Positions 1 to 8,997 of a stretch of DNA of 64,000 nucleotides are shown here, one piece after another. Source of the DNA: Lyophyllum atratum. Its lineage: Eukaryota > Basidiomycota > Agaricomycetes > Agaricales > Lyophyllaceae. The notes under the pieces are model-generated. The model was not told the origin of the DNA and did no database searches. It was given only the letters and a program-made list of their open reading frames with translations. Positions within the stretch are counted from its first letter, which is position 1; the number at the start of each line of letters is the position of its first letter. Where the stretch lies: assembly GCA_014905825.1 (NCBI GenBank), contig JACGCN010000046.1, forward strand, positions 1-64,000, in the 5' to 3' direction. The translations under genes were made by a program, and so were the position numbers.

Positions 1-2256
1 ATACCCGTCCCAGATGAAGGTATGGAGCAAGAGGCTCCAGATCAAACCATTCCACCGGACACGGATGACTTAGATAATAATCAGTCAGAAGATGATGCCA
101 ATCATCACCGTTCCCACTCCCCATCTCAAGATCCTCCTCAAGGAGATGATCAAAGTGAACCGGAATCAGACAGTGCACCTGGTCCGAGTTCCCCGCGTCA
201 GCCGCCGGGACATCAGATTGATCAAGACGATTTCGAATATCGTCAAGAAGATGCTGATGAATGGCGTAACTTACCTCGCCGATCAGGCAGAACGCGGAAC
301 ATTCCGAAACGTCCTGGAAACACTTACGGGGAGAATCGACTCCCCTCCGATATACATCGGGATGTTGAGCGCCAGAGATACTGGAAGAAAACGGTTGGAG
401 ATACCGAGCGTCGCCCGCGCGGTTATCACCGTTATGAAAGAGAATTTTCTCCCGGAAGATTTTCTGAACCAGATATCAATAGCGACACTGAGCAGCCACA
501 TCAACCACCCAGTGACGAAGAGATGCGTGAACCTCAAAGGGAATATGACCCTATGGATGAGGACACGTGGGTGCAAAAAATCACCCGGGAAGGGGGAGTT
601 CCTCTCATTCAATTTCTATTATCCAATGCGGTTAAGAATAATGAGGAAGTTCCGGATCAATTTCGTGATATCATGCGGATGCCAAAGCCGCTGAAAGACG
701 AATGGATCAAAGCTTGTAAAGACGAGATAGAAGCTCTCCGTCAAAGACAAGTCTTTGAACTTGTTGATCTACCAACTGGTCGCAAGACCATTAAAAACAG
801 ATGGACTTTCGACGTCAAAACTGACGGACGAAAGAAAGCCCGCCTTGTTGCAAAAGGATTTTCACAAATCGAGGGGATAGATTTCGATGAAATCTTCTCA
901 CCAGTCGTTCGATTCGAAACCGTTCGAATGATGCTATCCCTGGCTTCTTTAGAATCATGGTGCATCCTTGCCCTTGATGTCAAAAGTGCTTTTCTGTATG
1001 GAAAGCTCGATGAAGAAATCTATATGCAGCAACCAGAAGGCTTTGCTGTCAAAGGCCAAGAACACAAAGTATTGCGCTTGAAACGTGCTCTCTACGGTCT
1101 CAAACAAGCAGCACTTTCCTGGTGGAAAGAGCTCTCCAAATCCATGGCGGATCTTGGATTTAAGCGCACGACATCAGATCCTGGTGTCTTCATCTACTGG
1201 GCAAAAAATGGCAAATTTGTTATCGCCCTTGTCTACGTTGATGATGCCCTCTTCTTCGGTAAAGATCGGACCTTAACCGAAAAGAAGAAGGAGGAATTCA
1301 AGAAGAAGTGGGAATGCCGAGACCTTGGTAATGTCACCGAGTTTTTACGCATGCGCATCCGAAGAATTGGCAACAAGATCTGTCTAGATCAAACAGCCTA
1401 TCTCCAAAAGGTGTTGAAGCGTTTTGGAATGACAAATGCTAAGACCGCTCGCACTCCACTCCCATCAGGGTGGAAACCCAAGGAGAACACCGCTTCCTCG
1501 GACCCACTACTTCGGTCTAAATTCCAACAGGTGATCGGATCGTTGTTGTACCTCATGTTAGGCACACGACCTGATATCGCATATGCTGTCATTAAGCTTT
1601 CGCAATTCTCTGCGAACCCCTCCAAGGAACACCTTGACAAAGCCTTGTATATTTGCAAGTACTTAGTAGGGACTCAGGATTATCTCCTGACTTATGACGG
1701 AGACTCTAACAAAGGCCTCCTTGCATATACCGATTCTGACTGGGCAGGCGATGAAATCAAGCGCCGATCCGTCACCGGTTTCTTCATGAAGATGGCAGAC
1801 GGCATTATTTGCTGGCAATCACGCGCCCAGAAAACTGTGGCTCTATCATCAACAGAAGCTGAATATATGGCTATGTCCGACTGTTGTCGCCAAGTCACCT
1901 GGCTAAGGTCCCTTCTCTCCGAGATCGGATTCACACAAAGATCTGGTACTCCGATCTATGGTGACAACCAAGGGTCGATCTTCATTGGCTCAAATCCGGT
2001 TCAAGAACGTCGAACCAAACACATCGACATACGGTACCATTATATCCGTGAATGTATTGAAGATGGCAAAGTCATTGCCTACTTCATTGCAGGCGACGAG
2101 AATCCGGCTGACATGTTCACCAAAAATTTGGGATATGTCAAATTCGAGAAGTTCAGAGACATGCTAGGTCTCACGTTCTTTAAACAAGAACACATGAAGA
2201 ATCTAGAAGAGCACTTCAAACAAGATGCCAAGAAACGCAAAACCCGCGATACTTAG
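1..2256 (+). CDS. Ty1/copia retrotransposon polyprotein, C-terminal part (reverse transcriptase and RNase H)
   Basis: The frame is open from the first base, so this is the 3' end of a Gag-Pol polyprotein whose Gag, protease and most of integrase lie outside the window. The first ~200 residues are acidic and proline-rich with R-R-S-G-R, the usual linker between integrase and reverse transcriptase. The RT domain follows: W-T-F-D-V-K, ARLVAKGFSQ, D-V-K-S-A-F-L and the catalytic Y-V-D-D near residue 404 counted from the first Met at base 22. RNase H has DSDWAGD near residue 571 and S-S-T-E-A-E-Y-M about 40 residues later. The ENPADMFTK tail is typical of copia. No stop or frameshift is seen, so this half of the element looks intact. 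Whether the whole element is active cannot be judged without the 5' end. Confidence 0.93.
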   Translation: MPVPDEGMEQEAPDQTIPPDTDDLDNNQSEDDANHHRSHSPSQDPPQGDDQSEPESDSAPGPSSPRQPPGHQIDQDDFEYRQEDADEWRNLPRRSGRTRNIPKRPGNTYGENRLPSDIHRDVERQRYWKKTVGDTERRPRGYHRYEREFSPGRFSEPDINSDTEQPHQPPSDEEMREPQREYDPMDEDTWVQKITREGGVPLIQFLLSNAVKNNEEVPDQFRDIMRMPKPLKDEWIKACKDEIEALRQRQVFELVDLPTGRKTIKNRWTFDVKTDGRKKARLVAKGFSQIEGIDFDEIFSPVVRFETVRMMLSLASLESWCILALDVKSAFLYGKLDEEIYMQQPEGFAVKGQEHKVLRLKRALYGLKQAALSWWKELSKSMADLGFKRTTSDPGVFIYWAKNGKFVIALVYVDDALFFGKDRTLTEKKKEEFKKKWECRDLGNVTEFLRMRIRRIGNKICLDQTAYLQKVLKRFGMTNAKTARTPLPSGWKPKENTASSDPLLRSKFQQVIGSLLYLMLGTRPDIAYAVIKLSQFSANPSKEHLDKALYICKYLVGTQDYLLTYDGDSNKGLLAYTDSDWAGDEIKRRSVTGFFMKMADGIICWQSRAQKTVALSSTEAEYMAMSDCCRQVTWLRSLLSEIGFTQRSGTPIYGDNQGSIFIGSNPVQERRTKHIDIRYHYIRECIEDGKVIAYFIAGDENPADMFTKNLGYVKFEKFRDMLGLTFFKQEHMKNLEEHFKQDAKKRKTRDT

Positions 2257-2266
2257 CATGGGGGAG
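2257..2266 (+). other. Polypurine tract of the copia element
   Basis: A purine-rich run (ATGGGGGAG) lies between the Pol stop codon and the first T of the LTR. This is where plus-strand DNA synthesis is primed in LTR retrotransposons. Confidence 0.7.
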
Positions 2267-2468
2267 TGTTGAAAGGATGTCACATGATCAACCCGTTGGG
2301 TTGAACAACAATGTAGTTATCACATGTCTTACGGAACTTTCTAGAACATCAGAGATGGCGCACAGACCATCTCTCAAACATATAAATACCCTCTGTATTT
2401 ACAGTAGCAGAATAGAGAGTTATACACTCATCTATAGTCGCTAAGTAGCTTCACCTTAAGACCCAACA
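2267..2468 (+). repeat. 3' long terminal repeat of the copia element
   Basis: The 202-bp segment starts TGTTG and ends CAACA, a perfect 5-bp inverted terminal repeat of the TG...CA type. It starts directly after a polypurine tract, 10 bases past the Pol stop. It holds a TATA-like TATAAAT at 2381-2387, the expected LTR promoter. The 5' LTR is outside the window, so target-site duplication cannot be checked; the flanking pentamer after the LTR is GTACT. Confidence 0.85.
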
Positions 2469-2499
2469 GTACTTCCAGGTAAGGTAGTCATAGCCTAAC

Positions 2500-3400
2500 T
2501 TCTACTACGTTGTAGTATGCTTGCTCGACAAAGGTATGTTCGGGAGTGACGAGTCGGGACGTTGAAGCGTAAAAGACGGCGACCCAGATAAATACCGGCA
2601 CAGCTATGAAGCGATCCGAGGAAGGAACCGATGATGCGTATCCTGATATCATTTCTGATATGATCCAGACGGCTACGTAGAGATGGAAGCAGAGGCACGG
2701 GCGCATCCCTGGAGGCTGGAGAAAGACCCGAAGAGTTCTGGTTGTGGGCGCCTCACGTCGCACGAGCTCTCACGAGGCGCAGATTGCGCACACAAGAATA
2801 GTCGATGATGACCCGGGGCATCGGAGATTCGCTTGGAGAAATGGCTGTGCGTCGGATGTCTTAGGAAGTCGAATGCGCTAACTAGTCCTACAGGCTCGTC
2901 GTTCCAGACACGTCACCCCGCGCCGAATGCAGCGTGCGCGTGTCACCGTGTGTGTTACAGCAGTTCTTACCTCTCGAACAGCTACGCACACCCCCGTGGA
3001 TCAATGAGAAAGAGCGGAGGTACTACATCGCAGGTGACTCGGACCGACTTAATAATTTTCGGAAAGAGGGAATGACCCCGCCAGTCCCGTCGCCCGAATT
3101 CGATAAAGACATCTTGGAGGCGCAACCCGAGGAACCCCGTAAGGATAAACCTCAGCCGAGACACGCGCGTAGGCGTGGATTATGCTTCTGGGTCGCTCGC
3201 CCTTCCTACCACATGGACGGTGTTAGGTGAGGACTGGTGAGGATGGGTGCGACTCCATCGGAACAGGAAAGAGCACACGCAAGAGACGAGATCTCGCTCT
3301 ATCGATTCCATCTTTCGCGAAGAGAAGCTTTGAGTATGAGATACCGACTCTGTCCGATGATGCCCTAGAAAGTTGGAGAGCATTAAATCCATTAACAAAA
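2500..3400 (+). pseudogene. Decayed copy 1 of an unidentified gene (second copy inverted at 14.6-15.6 kb)
   Basis: Translated pieces match the opposite strand of 14.6-15.6 kb over most of its length. Shared segments include KTATQINTGTA, K-R-S-E-E-G-T-D-D-A-Y-P, EKWLCVGC and E-I-P-T-L-S-D-D-A. This copy has an in-frame stop inside the first segment (D-V-E-A-stop) and repeated frame changes, so it cannot make a full protein. No known domain is recognised. It ends about 45 bases before the last codon of the glucoamylase-like gene on the other strand, so the two 3' ends face each other. Confidence 0.6.
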
Positions 3401-3444
3401 GACCTGTACAAATTCGGAAAGATAACAATAATACAACTATTTCT

Positions 3445-6136
3445 CTATGTTGATTGCCATACGTCAGTCAATGTCGACGCTCCAGAATCAGGGGTCGTGA
3501 AGTGCCTATTAGGATCGATTTCCCATACAACCGGGGCGTCCGACTTCCGAATGTACTTGTATTCTATTAGAGTCGCTGCTGGGAGCTCGACCGAAACTGC
3601 GAAACAGAGAAAGGTCAGTCGATGACCTCTAGAGACTTTACCGTACACTACTTACTCTTCCATATCGGGTACGAGTCCGCATTGAGGAGGAGAGCCTTGT
3701 CTGGTGACCAACTACCTAATGGATCGATGGACCCGACAAGATAGATGTTTTCTGCGCCGGGTATAAGTAAGCCTTCAACAAATAAGAAAGGGAATACGCA
3801 CCTCCAGGTATAGTAATCGCGTTGACATTGAACGACATCGTGACATTCCCTCCATTACCGCCACCACCACCACTCGTTTGCGTTGATCGCCATACATCGA
3901 ACAAGGACGACTCCCCTGAACCAGGCGTCGTGAAGTGCCTGTTGGGGTCAATCTCCCAGATGATGTCCCCATCGTGCTTGCGAATGTACTTGTATTCGAC
4001 TTCGGTGGACGCTGGAAGCTTGACAGTGACTACGAAGAAGGACGAACATCAAACCAGACTCAACGAGATGCGCCAAGGAAAACAGTCTTACCATGCCAGG
4101 TCGGGTACGAGTCGGCGTTGAGAAGGAGAGCGTTATCGGGGGACCAGTTACCCAACGCGCCCGTGGACCCAGCGAGGTAGATGTTCTCTGCATTGTGGAT
4201 AAGCAACTCGCTAACACTAACGAACCGAAACTAGCGCACCTCCGAAAACCGTGTTTGCCTGAACATTGAATGACATCGTAACCGTCGATCCACTGCCTCC
4301 ACCGCTGCCCCCTACGCATGTGGAAGGCGCAGATAAATCCTTAGCACCCCATCCCACCTGCGACGTCCCATTCCGAGCGCTCGAGGCCGTCAGTAGCGCT
4401 GCGTAACTCCACGAATAATCAGCCGGACCCGTCGGCGAACCGTCTCCTTTGCTGAACTGCTGCGTCATGGCGCCACCAGATGGGGTATATTTCGCAACGA
4501 CGGCGACGAAGCTGTCAGCGTAGTTAGTGGCAGCAGTGTAGATGGTTTTGAAGGTAGCAGAGTCGCTCTTGTAGGTGCCGACAGGCGTGCCTGGGACCAG
4601 GTTGGTGAAGAACGGCTGGGAGAGGGCGTTGACGGTAATTGAGCCTTGCTTCTTCCATACGATGAGCGAGTCATAGAGCTGCTCAGCGACTGCGAGCGTG
4701 GTGATGCACCAAGGCTAACCCAACGTTGAGTATTGAAGACTCGAGATACAGAAGCATCACGTACATTTCCGCCCAAATACTGGTCCTCGGGGAAGCGACC
4801 AACCGCCACGCCATCATTGGTCTTCGCCCCGGCACTGACCGCGTAATCGCGGAACGAGTTGACGAAGGTGAAGAGATTGGCGAGGGCGCGGTCAGAAGCA
4901 CGGCTGGAACGTCACGGCGTCGCAACCCGCAGTCTGCGTCGAACGTGTGTATGCTGCCGAGGATGGTGCTCGCAGTCCTTCCCAGAGCGGCTGCTTTCCC
5001 TGTTCGCGTTTATGTATCCGGTGGTGGTGTTCCAATAAGACTGAGGTCCTGTGAGCGAGGCTACAGACTAGGCTGGGGAAGATATTACGTACCTGAAGCG
5101 AACATAGAGCGTCGGTCGCCTGTTTCTTATAACTCGAAGCGGCGTCCGTCTTGCCGAGGGTCGTAGCAAGCGCTGTACCTTGGCGGAACGCACGATGCTG
5201 CACTGCAGTGGCGAAGAAAGAAGTGGACTGTACGTCGGACCAAATATCGAAGCTGAATACCAGAGAATGTTACCAAGAAATAACTTGAGAGGGTGCGAAC
5301 GAGACGTACCCAGGCTTATTCCAGTTGCCAGCGAGGTAGTCGAGGTCCACCTTGATGACGGGCCACAGGGTATCGGAGACGTATGACTGGTTATTCTGCG
5401 AGATCAAATAGTTTCCCCACGTAATCAGCGCAGTCGCTCGTAAGGCGGGCCCGTCTTCAAGGTTAAAGGTCAAGGTCAACGGTACCCGCGGAACGAGGTA
5501 GAAAGATCGTACCTCGTTGCAGCTCCCTACAGGACGTGATGGCATTATGAGCGTAATCGAACAAAGGTGACAGGAATGTACTCACACAGTAGAGTTCTGC
5601 CCGAAAACCGACTTGAACCAGTAATTCATTCCCGACATCAAAACCGTCGCCTCATTCTCGTAGATGCTGAACCGGGGCTGCGCGAGGCCGTCGGTGGTAT
5701 TCGCACCAGGTGGATTCGACATTTTCTGGACAATCTTCTGCGAAGCCACGTAGTCGTCGATGCGGGGTCTCAGACCAGCATCCTTGCCAGACGTGTACCT
5801 ACATCATCCATATCAGCCTCTTCGTCCTCATGTCTCGTCAGAACCCCAGACGTACTGATCAATAAGAGCCTGAAAAACGATGGCCGAATCTCGCGTCCAG
5901 GTGAAGAGGTAATCGTTATCGCCGGAGGAGGGAGATGCCACTACGATGCCAGGGGAGGCTTGCTGGGCTTTCGATCCTTCGGGTCCGATGTTGGCGAGGA
6001 GGTTGGTCTTGGCGATGGGGACCTCGCTCGCGAGGTAAGTGTCCACTGCGCCCGACTGCGCTCGCACCTCATGGGAAACTAGGAAAAGCAGGGAGAAAGG
6101 GAGTGACACGAAGGAGAGTGTGTGGGACCACCGCAT
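3445..6136 (-). CDS. Secreted GH15 glucoamylase-like protein with two tandem CBM20 domains; frame disrupted and catalytic glutamates replaced
   Basis: A signal peptide (MRWSHTLSFVSLPFSLLF) precedes a GH15 (alpha/alpha)6 domain with Y-L-F-T-W-T-R-D-S, QRDGPALRATAL, FFATAVQHRA, VAVGRFPEDQY and SWSYAALLTA. Two complete starch-binding CBM20 modules follow, each with E-N-I-Y-L, W-S-P-D, E-Y-K-Y-I-R-K and W-E-I-D-P-N-R, joined by a Gly-rich linker. About nine introns join in frame with GT-AG ends. Fungal glucoamylases release glucose from starch ends and normally carry one CBM20. Two oddities stand out. The general acid (W-E-E in Aspergillus) reads W-S-D, and the base Glu (S-E-Q-Y) reads T-Q-Q-F. 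In addition, three single-base insertions near 4974, 4924 and 4896 break the frame, although together they restore it. It is either a dead copy, a pseudo-enzyme with sequence errors, or a starch-binding scaffold. The family is certain; function is doubtful. Confidence 0.88.
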
Positions 6137-7029
6137 GGTGGAGAGGAGGGAGAAGAACGATGCGGGAAGTGAAGTGGGCGCGGGCAGCTGGCAACGTCGT
6201 CGTTTTGGAGGGTCGAGAAGATGTGGCTTGTTTCAATTGGATCTGACAGGGAGAGATGGAGATGCTGTTACCGTTGGTGCCTTCTTTCTCACGACGCACC
6301 CGGCCATAGCACTTCCAATAGACTTTTCCTTATCTCCCCGCATCTCCTTGGTTCCCTCCTACTCTCCAATCCCATCCTTCGGGCTCGATGCTGTCGAGGT
6401 CGAGGTCCAGGGAGAGCTAGAGCGTGATAGCATCGGTCGAATGCGCACCACTTGGCAGAAAGAGTCAGAGGTGTCGATGTAGTTTTCCCACCTACGTGTA
6501 AATCTGTCGGCGACCTGATCGACATACGCCGATGCATTGGCGTGTGTCAGACAGATCATCAAATCTCTGACATCAGTACGAGGAGGTCCCTGACCGTGAT
6601 CTCGTGTGAATTGTACCTATAGGCTATACGTCACCGCATCCCCCGTTAACAAAGATCCACGGATCGCTCGAGAACTGCGCACGGTGATCATGATCTTCAC
6701 GGGTGTCGCGGGCAGCGAGGACGTAGATCTTCACGTTAACGATAATGATGATGTCGCGATTCTCGCTCATGAGCTCGAGCCACCTTAGACGCTACACAGC
6801 CATCATGACAGGATTCCGTAACGCTCAAGGGTCTGGAGGAACCAGGTACATTGAGATTCGGGGACTGTGATTATAAAATACATGTTCCAGGGAACGAGGG
6901 CTGTGGCTGGGTGGTGGTGATGGTGATAGTGGTAGTGGTAGTGGCTTACAGTGGCTGAAATCTTACTTGATCATAACGGAATCCCGACGGAACGCAGGAA
7001 AGGAATATGCTGAAGACGGGTCCCGGATG
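6137..7029. other. Intergenic region upstream of the glucoamylase-like gene
   Basis: No convincing coding exon is seen. It contains a GGT/GAT-rich simple repeat at about 6910-6950. It should hold the promoter of the glucoamylase-like gene and the 3' UTR of the DUF3602 gene. No TATA box is evident close to the glucoamylase start. Confidence 0.5.
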
Positions 7030-8005
7030 TTAAGAACGAGGAACTGAGCGATCGCGTACAATGTTCCCCGCTCCGCCCCTCCCTGTCGACTCATACTCTG
7101 AGTGCGCATGCACCGGGAGCTCGACTCCAGGTCCCTGTGCGGTGGTGATGTTAGCCACACCCCCTCTCCCAACAGCGTGCCTGACCCCACCAGTACGATA
7201 AGCAAGGAAGCAGAAGGCAAGGGCGCCTCAGCACTCACGGATAATTTTGCCCAGCACGCCCTGACAAATTCCTGCGCTCCTCTTCATCGTTCAGCTCGGC
7301 CAAGTAGCCATCAGCACCGGGGACGATGTTCCCAGCCCCACCACGCCCTGTTGAACGAACATGGGCCATAGGTGGTGCGGCGATACTGGGGGCTCGGGGT
7401 GAGGTAACAGCGGGCCCTCTAGACCGCGAACGGGAGCCTGCCTTCTGGATGTTTCCTGCGCCGCCACGACCGGAGGAGAACTAGGTGAGAAGGAGGAAGG
7501 TCCGTCATCAGCCCATCGTAACATACATGAGAATGGAAACGAGAAAACGCACGGGGGTCTCCTGCAGCTCAGCCATATGCGCCCTTATCACCTCCTCCTC
7601 CCTAATAGTAGGCTCAACCAGCGGGTGCGGGCTCCCCAAGTTCGAGTCGGTCTTATCTCGCGAGGCGAGCGGATATTGCCTACACCGCCCCGACCTGTAG
7701 AGAACGTCTTAAGCACGACACGAACTCATTAGTAGATAAGCGAGAGCACGATAAAGCGAGGTTTACGCACTTTGGTTATTGCTGGCATGAACTCTCTTCC
7801 TCGAGATGGGGAGAAGTCGTCTGGGCCGTCTTGTGGCCGGGCTTCGCGCGACGCGGAGGCTTGGCGGATGTTACCCGCGCCTCCGCGGCCTGATGATTGC
7901 TAGATGATTCCAGAGAGTCTTAGCGTGGGTAACCACGACGAGTAAGAGCGGGTACGAACAGTATTCACGGCCCCGGGAGATGGAACGGTCTACAGAATCT
8001 GACAT
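7030..8005 (-). CDS. GRGGAGN-repeat protein (DUF3602, Par32-like), with one frameshift
   Basis: The start M-S-D-S-V-D-R-S-I-S-R-G-R is typical of the family. Six copies of the signature lie on five exons: CRGGAGN, RRGGVGN, GRGGAGN twice, GRGGVAN and a last GRGGAGN near the C-terminus, which ends RDRSVPRS. Introns have GT-AG ends. In the third exon the frame must drop one base near 7664 to pass from N-I-R-S-P to D-K-T-D-S-N-L-G-S-P; read straight, it meets a stop. DUF3602 proteins are small, disordered fungal proteins; yeast Par32 acts in nutrient (TORC1/ammonium) signalling, but the role here is unknown. The exon 1-2 join is approximate, giving C instead of G in the first motif. Confidence 0.72.
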
Positions 8006-8829
8006 GGTGGGCGGGATGGTGTGAGAGTGAGAGGAGCTGTTGAGCGGTGTCGTATAAATGAAGGCGAAAATGTCGGGCGGGTGCTAGCGCGGTGATGGGA
8101 TAAGTCCGATATGGCCTGCTGATAAGACGGATTCAGTAAGAGGCGCTTGATAGTGGGGATCTGTTGCAATCTACTTGGTCAGTCGACTTTTAGGGGTTGA
8201 TAAAACTCCTGGCACGCACCTTCAATGATAGCCTCTACGCCGGTAATTGAGTGCACTGCGTCTAGAAGTGAAGTTTATATGGCTTGCACGCTGTCAAGGC
8301 AGTCGTACGTCGTGCTGTCGCAGGTGGTGGTGGGAGTCTGAAAAAACCTCCGTCATCAGCACAGCCACACAACCTCCGTTCCGACGTCTATCCCCGATGT
8401 ACCAATGACCTCGTCTCATGCTCCAACGGCTTTCTTAGCTGATCCGTGCACTGCAGACCGACGGGAACGTATGCTCAAAATAATAAGACAGAGAACCGGT
8501 GGATAACGAAATGATAATATTGCACAAGGTACATCGTAAAGTTAAAACATCAAGTCGACGTCTGCCAATTGTCTAAAACGGGAGTACGGAACAGGTAATA
8601 GTATACACCAAGAAGCGGAGAGAGTATGTGTGAGTGGGTTGCGGGAAGGTAATACAAATGCGAATGTCTAGGTACAAGAAAATATGGGGAGAAGTGGTGG
8701 TGGTACAAAACGGATGGAAGCGATCAATATATAATTCCGAAATCGAACTCGAACGAATGGGGACGTGAGAGGAGAGAGGAGACGATGCATAAACCAAGAA
8801 AAAGCGAATCCAGCGGACCGATAGCGTAC
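8006..8829. other. Intergenic region between the DUF3602 and HMG-box genes
   Basis: No gene-like open frame with family features is visible on either strand. It should contain the promoter of the DUF3602 gene and the 3' UTR of the HMG-box gene. Confidence 0.45.
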
Positions 8830-8993
8830 AACCGCCGCAGCAGTAATTTTGTTCCAAGAAAAGGCGACGAGGGAGGCGAGCCGTACCTCATCATAGCGCG
8901 AAGCAGCAGAAGACGGACCGCCCAGCGGTGATTTTGTTCCAAGAAAGGGGCGACGAGGGGGCGAGGGCGAGCCGTACTCATGACAGCGCGAAA
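8830..8993. repeat. Tandem duplication, period about 85 bases
   Basis: ATTTTGTTCC followed by AAGAAA, GGCGACGAGGG, GCGAGCCGTAC and AGCGCGAA occurs at 8846 and again at 8931, with small differences. The second unit ends just past the stop codon of the HMG-box gene (minus strand), so the array lies in its 3' UTR. Confidence 0.75.
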
Positions 8994-8997
8994 ACCT

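Larger units (their letters stand above)
1..2468 (+). mobile_element. Ty1/copia LTR retrotransposon, 5' part cut off by the window edge
   Basis: It consists of the Pol reading frame, polypurine tract and 3' LTR described in the separate entries. The order RT then RNase H directly before the LTR, with integrase expected upstream, is the copia (Pseudoviridae-type) arrangement. The LTR stops about 30-70 bases before the start of a decayed gene copy, so the element may have inserted into or beside that relic. Confidence 0.88.
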
